This document shows, piece after piece, positions 17,694 through 26,211 of a stretch of DNA of 38,215 bases. The notes under the pieces are model-generated. The model did not search any database, was not told the origin of the DNA, and saw only the letters and a list, made by a program, of their open reading frames with translations. Each line of letters opens with the position of its first letter. Position 1 is the first letter of the stretch. The position numbers and the translations under genes are program-made. Source of the DNA: an uncultured Verrucomicrobiota bacterium (lineage in GTDB: Bacteria; Verrucomicrobiota; Kiritimatiellia; RFP12; UBA3636); contig CASEAR010000005.1 of NCBI GenBank assembly GCA_949285835.1, positions 1 through 38,215 of the forward strand. The letters run 5' to 3'.

Positions 17694-20600
17694 ATGCAGA
17701 CGGATACATTGCGGATGACACATATTTTCATGAAAGCTGCGGTGCTGTGGTTCTGGCTTGTTTTTCAGGGTGTTTCTTCAGCTTCCGGCGCGGCGGAACA
17801 GGTGCTTTGCGACTTTTCAGATGATACATCCGTTTTGTTCAAGGAGAACATCGAACACGTATCGCAAAACGGAGAAGTTTTCGGCAGACTATCAAACCGC
17901 GGCCGCCGCTGGGTGGAAACTGAATCCGCTCCGGTAATGCTGCGGCATAGGCTGACGGAATTAAACTTGCAGGCAAGAAGCTCGGACGTGAAACGGCTGG
18001 CTGTGCGGATTACTGACGAAAGCGGGCAGGTGTTTCAGCACCGTCTGGAACTCACAGGAAACGGCGATTGGGAAATCTTGCGTATAACAAATCCCGGAAA
18101 AGCGTCTCAGATATGGGGCGGCGCCGGAGACCGGGTCTTCCATGACCCGCTCAAATCAATAAGGCTTATTCTTGAACACGAAGGCAGCGTGGATGTGCGC
18201 CGCATATGCGCAATAACTGACGCCGGAAGCAATGCGGTTGAAATAGAGGTTTCAACGGTCCATCCTGGAAATATTTTTTTCGGAAGCGAACCGCAGGTTC
18301 TGCATTTTGTTTCGCGTCATGACGCTGTGGAATGGAAGATTTCTGACTATCGTGGGGAACTTGCCGCGCGCGGCGTTATCACCGCGTCTGAGACAGGCAG
18401 TGGAAGCGGGATTTCTGAAGAAAAAACATTTGAATTCGGTCCCGGGTATTACTGGGTATGCGCGGAGGCAGGCGGCCGGACTGCGTACCTTCCGTTCGCC
18501 GTAGTGCCGGAATTTAAGGCGGATCCGGAAGCCGACGGACGGTTTGGGGTAATGACGCATTTTGCGCAGGGAATGCCGGTGGACATTATTCCGCTCCTGT
18601 CCAATCTAGGCATAACTTCCGTGCGTGATGAACACTACTGGGGACACATTGAGAAGGAACGCGGGAAGTTTGTTTTTCCCGAGAGGAATGTTGACTACAT
18701 GAAAGCGTTGGACGAGGCGGGTATCGAGCCCCTCGTCGCCATGACGTTCGAGAACGAACTGTATGACAACGGAAACACTCCGTATACACAAGATGGGATA
18801 GAGGCGTACGGACGTTATGGCAAGGCCTTGCTGCGTCAGTGGCCGGGACAGATATCCGCACTTGAAATATGGAACGAATACAACGGTTCCTGGTGCAAGG
18901 GGCCCGCGGCGGAAAACCGTCCGAAATCATATGCGGCTCTGCTGAAAGGCGCGTACAGGGCGATTAAAGACGAGCGCCCGGACGTTCGTGTGCTGGGGTG
19001 CGCCCCGGTACTGATACCGCTGCCGTATCTGGAAGGGATTTTCAAGGAAGGCGGTCTTGATTTTATGGACGCCGTGGTTATTCATCCGTACCGCGCAGCG
19101 CCGGAAGGCGTGGAGAAAGAGGTTGCTTCTCTCGAAGAAATGATCCGGCGGTACAGCGGCGGCAGAGACGTCCCGATTTGGGTCACGGAAACCGGCCGTC
19201 ATGATACCGGGGAATATGAATGGGAGAAAAATGCCGGGACATATGAAAAGGGCAGACATTATGTTTCCGTTTATCTGGCGCGCCAGTACGCTCTTCTGCT
19301 GACACGGAATGTCGAGCGCATTTACTGGTATCTGTGCCGTGATTACCAGAATTTTGTCACGATGGGGCTTCTTCGCAATATAGACGATCCAATCGGGCGC
19401 TATGCCGTCGCGCCGGCGTATGTCACATACGCGACGCTGATCCGCCAGCTCCATGGAGCCCGGTTTGTGGAACGGTCCGACTCCGGACACACCGTGTACC
19501 TTCTTCGCTTTTCTTCCGGAGAATCGGATGTGTGGGTGTGTTGGTCGCTGCAGCCGAAAACCGTATGTTTCAGCACCGATGGCCCGACCGTCATGACGGA
19601 TACCGTCGGTGCGAGCACCACGTTGACGCCTTTCAACGGACAAATTGCGGTAACGCTGGATGAACATCCGGTGTATCTGAGGGGGAACCTCCGACCTTTA
19701 GAAGGAGGCGAGCCATTCTTTTCAATGGAATCCCCGCAGACAACTGACATTCTGGAGAAGGCATTTATTGAAGCGGAGATATCTTCAGACGGTGCAGAAT
19801 TCATATGCAAGGGTAAGCCGGCTGTGCTGAGTAAGGGACGTAACCGCATCGTTATCGAAGAAGAGCCGGCAAAGCAGGAGAAAAACACCACGTACAGTTA
19901 CAGGGTACGCACCGGTTCCGGAATGTCAGCGGCTGGATTTGTTTCGGTGCGCGTGCGGGATCCGATCAAAATTGAATGCGCGACGCTCAACCGGTCGGCT
20001 GGGAAAATAGAAGCGTTGCTGCACAATTTATCGCAACGGGTGCCGTATATTGTGGACGGCAGTGAACTTGCGTGCGGCGGATACAGACGCGTGACTGTGC
20101 CGTTCAACGGTCAGGTTCCGTATCGTGCCGTGCCCGTGGAGTTTTCTTTGGATTGTACAGGCCGGGAACCTGTGAGGTACGGAGGGGCGCTGTCGTGGAA
20201 CCCCGCCGGCGGCGGCCGTGTGCTGTCCATTCCTGAAAACGGATCCCGATGGGGGAAAACAAAACTGAGCGCGGAAATTAAAATTGACGCAGACGACGGC
20301 GGAGTCCGCATTTCGGGTAAGGTCTCTCCAGCTTCACCCCGTGGAATCCTTGTCGCGGGGATTTATGACGAAGACCCGGAAGCTTTGAAACTATCCGAAT
20401 TTGCAGTCGGTGACAGCGGGGCGGTGGATGCCGTGATCCCGTGGGAGGATGGAAAAAGGCCGGAATCAGGGCTGTTCAGGCTTGCTATGGCATTTTACGA
20501 GGACGGATTGGACAAGAGTATCGGATGTATCGAATGGCCGTCACAAAGTATAGGATGCGGAGTGCAGCCCGATGGATTTGCCGAGTGTTTCATATCCGGA

Positions 20601-21167
20601 ACCCGAGTGCAGCCCGCGCCGTTCTCCGAACCGGCGCCAGTATCCGTGTTTTCGAAGAGTGAAACGATTTACGATTCCGAGGCGGATTATACAAAAACGC
20701 AAGGCGAAAACAACACATGGTTCGGTTATTTTGACGGTTCTTCCCAGAATCCGTATTCTCAGGAAGAATTTAAGGAAATGACGCATGTGCAGACAGTCTG
20801 GGGGTATGTCTGGAGCTCTGAAAAAATAAAATATTTGTCTCAAAGCGCCGGTACCGCACATCCCGGACTATCTGATGGACGGCAGGTCTGGGCAGTGCGA
20901 AGGTGGAAAAGCTTTGTGACGGGGAAGATACGGCTGAGCGGGAAAGCAAAAATATCCGTAAAAAGCACGGGGGCTGCGGTCAAAATTGTGTCCGGCGGGA
21001 TTGTCCGCGGCAGTTTTTTGCTGAAAGGCGGGGAAGAACAGCCGTTTGACGCGGTTCTTGCTGTGAAAGAGGGAGATTATGTAGACTTTTGCATAACACC
21101 CGGAGAAGATCTGAATATTGACTATGATTCCGTCTCATACAACTACAAAATAGAGCAGCTGAAATAA
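17694..21167 (+). CDS. secreted clan-A glycoside hydrolase (GH39/GH5-like)
   Basis: A 1157-residue secreted protein with a hydrophobic signal around residues 13-34 (MKAAVLWFWLVFQGVSSASG); an in-frame ATG at 17730 would be a tighter start. Residues about 40-280 form an N-terminal beta domain. A TIM barrel follows at about 280-590: FGVMTHFAQG, then the acid/base Glu395 in LEIWNEYNG, and the nucleophile Glu499 in WVTETGRHD. The NE/TE pair, 104 residues apart, is typical of retaining clan-A families such as GH39, GH5 and GH30. The remaining 560 residues are beta-rich modules, possibly carbohydrate binding. The substrate is unclear; a hemicellulose or a glycosaminoglycan-like sugar is possible. 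It is transcribed after the beta-helix gene, 26 bases away, and no terminator with a T-run was found immediately after it. Confidence 0.88.
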   Translation: MQTDTLRMTHIFMKAAVLWFWLVFQGVSSASGAAEQVLCDFSDDTSVLFKENIEHVSQNGEVFGRLSNRGRRWVETESAPVMLRHRLTELNLQARSSDVKRLAVRITDESGQVFQHRLELTGNGDWEILRITNPGKASQIWGGAGDRVFHDPLKSIRLILEHEGSVDVRRICAITDAGSNAVEIEVSTVHPGNIFFGSEPQVLHFVSRHDAVEWKISDYRGELAARGVITASETGSGSGISEEKTFEFGPGYYWVCAEAGGRTAYLPFAVVPEFKADPEADGRFGVMTHFAQGMPVDIIPLLSNLGITSVRDEHYWGHIEKERGKFVFPERNVDYMKALDEAGIEPLVAMTFENELYDNGNTPYTQDGIEAYGRYGKALLRQWPGQISALEIWNEYNGSWCKGPAAENRPKSYAALLKGAYRAIKDERPDVRVLGCAPVLIPLPYLEGIFKEGGLDFMDAVVIHPYRAAPEGVEKEVASLEEMIRRYSGGRDVPIWVTETGRHDTGEYEWEKNAGTYEKGRHYVSVYLARQYALLLTRNVERIYWYLCRDYQNFVTMGLLRNIDDPIGRYAVAPAYVTYATLIRQLHGARFVERSDSGHTVYLLRFSSGESDVWVCWSLQPKTVCFSTDGPTVMTDTVGASTTLTPFNGQIAVTLDEHPVYLRGNLRPLEGGEPFFSMESPQTTDILEKAFIEAEISSDGAEFICKGKPAVLSKGRNRIVIEEEPAKQEKNTTYSYRVRTGSGMSAAGFVSVRVRDPIKIECATLNRSAGKIEALLHNLSQRVPYIVDGSELACGGYRRVTVPFNGQVPYRAVPVEFSLDCTGREPVRYGGALSWNPAGGGRVLSIPENGSRWGKTKLSAEIKIDADDGGVRISGKVSPASPRGILVAGIYDEDPEALKLSEFAVGDSGAVDAVIPWEDGKRPESGLFRLAMAFYEDGLDKSIGCIEWPSQSIGCGVQPDGFAECFISGTRVQPAPFSEPAPVSVFSKSETIYDSEADYTKTQGENNTWFGYFDGSSQNPYSQEEFKEMTHVQTVWGYVWSSEKIKYLSQSAGTAHPGLSDGRQVWAVRRWKSFVTGKIRLSGKAKISVKSTGAAVKIVSGGIVRGSFLLKGGEEQPFDAVLAVKEGDYVDFCITPGEDLNIDYDSVSYNYKIEQLK

Positions 21168-21619
21168 GCGTTTTTGTCTTCAGAACGACGCGGATACGGA
21201 TGTTCCTGAATCAGTTCACAGCGGCGGTTGTGCGCATCGGTGCGTCCGCAGAATTCGGGCGGGTGTCTGCCAGCCGGTACGGGCATGAAGCGTCGCGGCA
21301 TGCCTTCGCAGGGAGGCGCGGTAAGTTTAAAGACGCCGCAAGCAAACAGGCGGTACGGTGCATGGGCGATTGCTGGAGGCGCTGCCGCGCAGTTACTTTT
21401 CCGGACGCCGCATTGCGCGCGTGAGGTTACGGATGTCAGACTGGATGAGGATGTAGAAGTAACGGTGCGTGAAAGGAATATATGTTTCTTTAAATTGTTT
21501 TATTCCGCAGCAGATTTCCATACATGCGGCTGCCGCAAAAGGGAGAGATTCTAGGAGAAAAAAACCGGGTTCGGAGAAAATCCGAACCCGGCCGCGCGCT
21601 GTGATGATAGACGTTCAGG
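21168..21619. other. 452-base intergenic region, no gene supported
   Basis: The region contains two short overlapping ORFs (21200-21424 and 21228-21554) with no ribosome site, domain or consistent composition, and I do not call them. The only structure seen is the minus-strand terminator at 21558-21591. Confidence 0.6.
21558..21591 (-). terminator. strong intrinsic terminator for the minus-strand glycosidase-like gene
   Basis: The 11-bp perfect stem CCGGGTTCGGA (21565-21575) pairs with TCCGAACCCGG (21581-21591) around a 5-base loop. On the minus strand it is followed by seven T (the A-run at 21558-21564). It lies 29 bases beyond the stop of the minus-strand gene. Confidence 0.92.
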
Positions 21620-23944
21620 CTACCATTTTATTGAAAGCACTTCAAAAGGTTTGAACTTGCGTTTAATCCTTCCGCCTTCGATAGTTACAGGTTTATCCGT
21701 GTAGACATCGGATATTTTGCTGACCTTTTCGATTTCTGGAATTACGAAGTCCGCATCCACAGATTTATCGGAAATGTTCATCATGACGGCGAGGCGTTTG
21801 TTTGCGCCGTTGACGGGGCATACGATACCGTGTATGTCGCCTTCCTCGAACATACGCCTTTGCGAGGTAAGCAGTCCGGGGAACAGCAGTTTCAGTTCTG
21901 CGAGCAGAACTTTAAATTTTTTCTGATAATCTTCGTTTTGTGACAGTCCGATTCCCACGGGTCCGCCGCCTGTCTGGCTCCAGCAGTACCAGAAAATGCC
22001 GCGGATGTCATGAACAATGGCTGCGTATGCAACATACTTCGCTGAATCGAATTCTTTTGGAATCGACCATGGTACAAGAACCAGACACTTGCGTCCATCG
22101 GTTACAGTCTGAGCCCTCTTGATACATTTTATAACGTTCTGTACGGCGTCGGCCGTATTTTTCGACAGATACGGATTGAACGCCATGACGTCAGCGTAAT
22201 TTTTATGTATGTGGTAGAGATCTGGACGGCAGCTCACAAGGTATGTGGGATGCTGCTTGTCGTATTTGTAATAAATATCGCGAACAGTCCTCATTGATTC
22301 TTCGGAGCCTTCATTCGGTTCGTCGGCGACATACCACATCAGGATGGCGGGATGATCGGAATATTTAAGCGCGATGTCTTTGAAAATGTCCTCTCCCCAA
22401 TGGTTGGACTCAAACAGGCATTTCATTTTGTTTGCAGCGGCCTTGTTCAGCCCAAGAGGGGCACCGTAACCGTCGTCGGAAATCATCCACCTCCAGAATT
22501 GACATGCATTGAATCCAATGTCGCCCACGGTATTGTAATCGCCTGCTATGTGGTATATTCCAAGAGGGAAGAACGGTTTCCCATTGATAAGGAACGTATT
22601 ATCTTCGTCTATTATCGTTTGTGCGGCTCTCGGGGAGAGGATTTCGAAAGAAGTTTCCGATTTTGCCTTTATATTCTCCTTGGACATAGATGCGCGGACA
22701 ACGTATCCGCCTGCGCTGAGCGTTTTCGGCAATTTTACCGGAACCCAGAGGTCGGAGACAAAATTGGTTGGAGTTGTCAATTCCGATGAGAAAACCAGAT
22801 TGCTTGCGCAGTCGTAGAAGTCCATTTTTACGTCGGCGCAAGTCAGATCTTCTTTCGAGGGAGCAAATTTCAAAAGGAAATCCACATCATCCAGCCGACG
22901 CTTTGTAGAAAGGATTCCTCTGTATGCGTTTGGACGGATTTCAAACAGCGGCGGGAGTGTAGTCTGACGGTTAAACAGAACACTTCTTCCGGCCTTTGTG
23001 TCAAGGTAAAGCGATGTTCTGACGTCGCCGCGAGCTTCCACAACGTAATTTATCGTGCTTGTTTTCCCTACGATATTCGTCGAAAATGACCACCTTTTGT
23101 TCTTCGAATCGATAATTTCGAACGTAAGAGAAGATCCAGCCGGAGGCGAATCAGACAGAGTCATATCAATTACGCCGGGGCCCGGCTTAAACTCTGACAT
23201 GGTGAATTTTTCCACATTGAGGTTTGCCTTCAGCAACATGCAGTTCGCGTAATAGTTCTCCAGAATCTTTTCATTGGGTTGTCTGAGACATGTTATTACG
23301 ACAAAGCCCTTTCCGTATTTCTGATACAGGCATACCGGTTTCCCTTCGCTGCAGCATGCCAGAGCGGTCCATTTGCTTCCCTTGGGCAGGTCTGTGAAAT
23401 GGGGCCAGGAGTCACCTTCGGTAATGTAATTGGGGAAGCAGCGGATGGGATGCACCGGTTCCGTATTTCTGACGTATCCGAGCACACCCCATGGGGAGGA
23501 AGTGCATTTGCCGGTAGACAGCCCACCGAACGACGGGTCCAGATCCGCCAGCCAATCTACAGCATTTGCGTAGCTGCCATCGGTGATGACCATAACGCCG
23601 CCATTTCTGATGTACTTTTTTATTCCTTCGGCATTGGCATCTTCTTTAGACAGTATCTTTTTACCGCGGTTGGCGCCGTTCATCTCGTAATTGAACAGCG
23701 GAACAACAAGAACCAGATCGTATTTTGAAGAAGACTCTGCAAAGCGCTTCATGCCTTCAGCAGAGCATTCGAATTTGTCGGGTTCTTTCCAGCCCAAACG
23801 TTCAAAAGCCAGATTGAACTCTCCGTTGTGTCCGCTTTTTCCCAGAAACAGTGCAATCTCCTGACCGAATCCGGAAAACGTCCCGAATACGGATAGCATA
23901 GCAAAAGCGATTGCCGCTTTCATAAAACCGAATCTTGCAATCAT
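21620..23944 (-). CDS. secreted glycosidase-like protein with N-terminal amidotransferase-like domain
   Basis: The start at 23944 is supported by GGAGG with 9-base spacing; the signal peptide follows (MKAAIAFAMLSVFGTFSGFG). The N-terminal 220 residues (YDLVLVVPLFN, GIKKYIRNGGVMVITDGSYA, YGKGFVVITCLRQPNEK) resemble the class I glutamine-amidotransferase/ThuA-like fold found in front of many secreted PVC glycosidases. After a beta-rich linker comes a TIM barrel from about residue 450: FLINGKPFFPLGIYH, then a likely acid/base Glu542 in WYVADEP. This resembles GH2- and GH42-related beta-galactosidase-like proteins. I could not assign a nucleophile Glu: the late-barrel strands read LVLVPWSIPKE and GIFWYCWSQTGGG, so catalytic competence or family is uncertain. 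Its terminator follows 29 bases downstream. The nearest upstream genes are the beta-helix copies and the GntR-type regulator. Confidence 0.83.
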   Translation of the reverse strand: MIARFGFMKAAIAFAMLSVFGTFSGFGQEIALFLGKSGHNGEFNLAFERLGWKEPDKFECSAEGMKRFAESSSKYDLVLVVPLFNYEMNGANRGKKILSKEDANAEGIKKYIRNGGVMVITDGSYANAVDWLADLDPSFGGLSTGKCTSSPWGVLGYVRNTEPVHPIRCFPNYITEGDSWPHFTDLPKGSKWTALACCSEGKPVCLYQKYGKGFVVITCLRQPNEKILENYYANCMLLKANLNVEKFTMSEFKPGPGVIDMTLSDSPPAGSSLTFEIIDSKNKRWSFSTNIVGKTSTINYVVEARGDVRTSLYLDTKAGRSVLFNRQTTLPPLFEIRPNAYRGILSTKRRLDDVDFLLKFAPSKEDLTCADVKMDFYDCASNLVFSSELTTPTNFVSDLWVPVKLPKTLSAGGYVVRASMSKENIKAKSETSFEILSPRAAQTIIDEDNTFLINGKPFFPLGIYHIAGDYNTVGDIGFNACQFWRWMISDDGYGAPLGLNKAAANKMKCLFESNHWGEDIFKDIALKYSDHPAILMWYVADEPNEGSEESMRTVRDIYYKYDKQHPTYLVSCRPDLYHIHKNYADVMAFNPYLSKNTADAVQNVIKCIKRAQTVTDGRKCLVLVPWSIPKEFDSAKYVAYAAIVHDIRGIFWYCWSQTGGGPVGIGLSQNEDYQKKFKVLLAELKLLFPGLLTSQRRMFEEGDIHGIVCPVNGANKRLAVMMNISDKSVDADFVIPEIEKVSKISDVYTDKPVTIEGGRIKRKFKPFEVLSIKW

Positions 23945-24402
23945 TTATTTATTCCTCCGCAGATTTTTTTACCAGCATGTCTGCCGTGCAGGCAAACACA
24001 CCATTGACGCCAATCTACTATTTACGCGTCTCTTTTTAAAGGGTTAACAATTACCTTTTTCTGCACAACAGAAGTAAAAAAAGGTAATGCCGGCTGTTTT
24101 CAGATACTTTGGAGCCGTTTTACACGGAAATTGATAGTGATAAAATGACGCTCTGAACCAGAATGGAAGGGATACGGGGCGCACATCAGAGCATGCGGAG
24201 AGCATGTGCAGAAGCTTTGCTGCAAGAAAAAACTTATGCACGGTAAAATCCAGCAAATTTTTGAAGAGGTTCCTTCGCAGGGGGAAAGCACGTTAATCTG
24301 CGCAAATGAAGTGGCAGGATGTAAGAGCGTGGAAAGAGGCGAGGTGGAAAAGAACCGAATACGCCGATTTGGAGGAACTGTTCGCAACAATTGGCGCAAA
24401 TT
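23945..24402. other. 458-base intergenic region with a long inverted repeat
   Basis: No coding sequence is supported. It contains the inverted repeat at 24050-24088 and, at its right end, sequence beyond the point where similarity of the decayed beta-helix copy to its intact neighbour stops. The ORF at 24100-24399 on the minus strand shows no similarity to the paralogue. Confidence 0.6.
24050..24088. repeat. 11-bp inverted repeat with extendable hairpin
   Basis: ATTACCTTTTT (24050-24060) is a perfect reverse complement of AAAAAGGTAAT (24078-24088). The inner bases CTG and CAG can extend the stem with a bulge, leaving a small CACAA loop. It lies about 105 bases upstream of the minus-strand glycosidase-like start, so it could be an operator; it lacks the T-tail of a terminator on the plus strand. 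Confidence 0.55.
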
Positions 24403-24948
24403 TCATGTCCGGGCAAAAAAGTATGTCGCTTTTTCCGTTTCGGAATTGTCTATTATGACCATATTGCCGCAGCCGCTACAATCCGCGCTGCCGTTCATTT
24501 CATTCGCGCCGATTCTCGGGCCGTTCACAATTTTCATGCGTGCCTTGTTCTCGATCTGCACGCAATTGCCATCGCTTTTGTTGCCGATGGAAAAAAACAC
24601 ACCTCCACCTGAATAAACGAAGGCGCTTCCCTCGCCTTAGACCGTAAGGCGGTTGCTTGCGGTGCCGGATCCGTAGCCTATGGATCTGTCAAGCTGTCCC
24701 CAGCTGTTGCCTTCGCAGGTATATGTGCCGCCATTTATGATGCGCAGTTCATTGAACGAGGTTTTGTAGCCTACGCTTACTGACCCGTTAGTTACGGACA
24801 CGCCGTCTATTTGATATAAAGCGTAATCCGAAGATGAGCCTCCTGCGTCCATCAGGCCGCCGACATTTTCGTTTACGGCAATCAGCGAAGAGTGCCCGCA
24901 GTACGGGGCAAGCAGGACCGCGAACGCGATCAGAAAACGTTTTTGCAT
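24403..24948 (-). pseudogene. decayed tandem copy of the secreted beta-helix protein
   Basis: From the ATG at 24948, with AGGAG 9 bases upstream, the frame encodes a signal peptide and a gapless paralogue of the gene at 25058-26146: DAGGSSSDYALYQIDG, then INGGTYTCEGNSW, then SNRLTV. A TAA stop at 24637-24639 replaces the serine of LTVSGEGSAF. Reading on in the same frame, the similarity continues as GEGSAFVYSGGG, then MKIVNGPRIGANE, then GCGNMVIIDNS. Similarity then stops and the frame ends at 24403, so the C-terminal half is also missing. The first part is still a potentially expressed 103-residue secreted fragment. It lies downstream of its intact copy on the same strand, so a tandem duplication followed by decay is the simplest explanation. 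Confidence 0.85.
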
Positions 24949-25057
24949 ATCGATGAACTCCTTTTATCTTGTTTGTTTTGTCTGATAAACGGCGGTAATT
25001 TGCCGGAAAAGAAGGCAGGTTTTTAAAATGCGTACGGCACCAGCCTGCATGCGCCGG

Positions 25058-26146
25058 TCACTTGATCAGGATGACCAGCGTTTCCTCTACGCCCCATCTG
25101 TAGGGGTCGCCGCCGGAAATGACTGTGCAGCCGGCGTATTCGGAATCAGACGACGGAGCATAGTACTCCATTGAGAAGTTCTCGCTGCGGATTCCATCCT
25201 CCCATTTGGATTCGAAACGGTTCCATACCTGTATGTCGCCGTCGGAAATCAAAGACTGGATATTTCCAGTTTGTATGAATGTCCCGGAGGCCAGGCGTAT
25301 TTTGTTGTATGCGCCGTCGTATCTCCCGATATCAAGACCTCCGTATAAACAGTTTATGTAAAATTCGCCGCTGTTGGAGACAGTGAGGGTATTTCCGACT
25401 GCGGAAGCTTTATAGTCCGCACCGGGTGCGGGATCTGTTATGCCGATTCTGACGATGCCATTGACACATACGCGGGAATTTTCCCCGTCCACGATAAAAG
25501 AGTTGCTGAACGCGCCGGGAAAATTCGTTGAATCGTATCCAAGATACAGCCGTTCCATAGACAGAGACGCGCCGTTTCTGACTATGACCACATTATTTGA
25601 AGCGCCGGAAAAACACCCCAGATAGGCTCTTTGCCATTCGGCCTGGGAATTGTCTATTACGACCTGATTGCCGCATCCGCTGGGGTCTGCGCTCCCGTTT
25701 ATGTCATTTGTTCCTATCTTCGGGCCGTTTGTTACTTCCATACGGGCGCCGTCCTCAACGGTTACGCTGTTATTGTCGCTCTTATATCCCACGGACAAAT
25801 ATATACCGCCGCCGGAAGATATGAACGCGCTTCCTTCGCCGGATACCGTGAGTTTGTTGTGATGAGTATCCGGGCCGTATCCGACAGCCCTGTCCGACGG
25901 AACCCAACTGCTGCCGTTGCACGTATACGTGCCGCCGTTTATGATGGCAAGTTCGTTGTATGCAGTTTTGCGTCCTATGCAGAGAGAGCTGTTTGTTACG
26001 GCGATTCCGTCCACGACGTATACGGCGTAATCCGATTGCGTCCCGCCTGCGTCCATATCTCCGTCAGGAATCCCCGTCGCCGTTTCTCCAAAAATGAAGA
26101 CTGGCAGGATAGCAAATATCGCGGCAAGCATCAGGCAGGTATTCAT
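25058..26146 (-). CDS. secreted beta-helix repeat protein
   Basis: A start at 26146 gives a signal peptide (MNTCLMLAAIFAILPVFIFG) with AAAGGA about 10 bases upstream. An in-frame ATG at 26215 overlaps the stop of the regulator gene (ATGA), so a longer coupled product cannot be excluded. The 362-residue protein carries short rungs such as NELAIINGGTYTCNGSSW, NSVTVEDGARMEV and NNVVIVRNGASLSM, with SGCGN joints, predicting a right-handed beta-helix or autotransporter-strand-loop fold. No catalytic site is seen. It lies directly behind the GntR/LacI-type regulator, so it is a likely regulatory target, and its broken duplicate follows at 24403-24948. It is related in style, though not closely, to the beta-helix gene at 15877. 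Confidence 0.87.
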   Translation of the reverse strand: MNTCLMLAAIFAILPVFIFGETATGIPDGDMDAGGTQSDYAVYVVDGIAVTNSSLCIGRKTAYNELAIINGGTYTCNGSSWVPSDRAVGYGPDTHHNKLTVSGEGSAFISSGGGIYLSVGYKSDNNSVTVEDGARMEVTNGPKIGTNDINGSADPSGCGNQVVIDNSQAEWQRAYLGCFSGASNNVVIVRNGASLSMERLYLGYDSTNFPGAFSNSFIVDGENSRVCVNGIVRIGITDPAPGADYKASAVGNTLTVSNSGEFYINCLYGGLDIGRYDGAYNKIRLASGTFIQTGNIQSLISDGDIQVWNRFESKWEDGIRSENFSMEYYAPSSDSEYAGCTVISGGDPYRWGVEETLVILIK

Positions 26147-26211
26147 AGTTCTTTTATCCTTTCGGTGATTCCCGTTTACGAGAGAGTTTGACAGACGCAG
26201 GCCGCGTGAAA

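Noticed and set aside
21200..21554. Two overlapping plus-strand ORFs in the gap before the minus-strand glycosidase-like gene
   Set aside because: No ribosome site, domain or signal peptide; the frames overlap each other, so chance ORFs are more likely.
24100..24399. Continuation of the decayed beta-helix gene in the minus-strand ORF at 24100-24399
   Set aside because: No similarity to the C-terminal half of the intact copy could be seen in any frame.
24637..24639. Recoding of TAA as a sense codon
   Set aside because: TAA is used as a normal stop by several genes here, such as those ending at 3421, 12801 and 33942, and the rest of the copy is truncated too.
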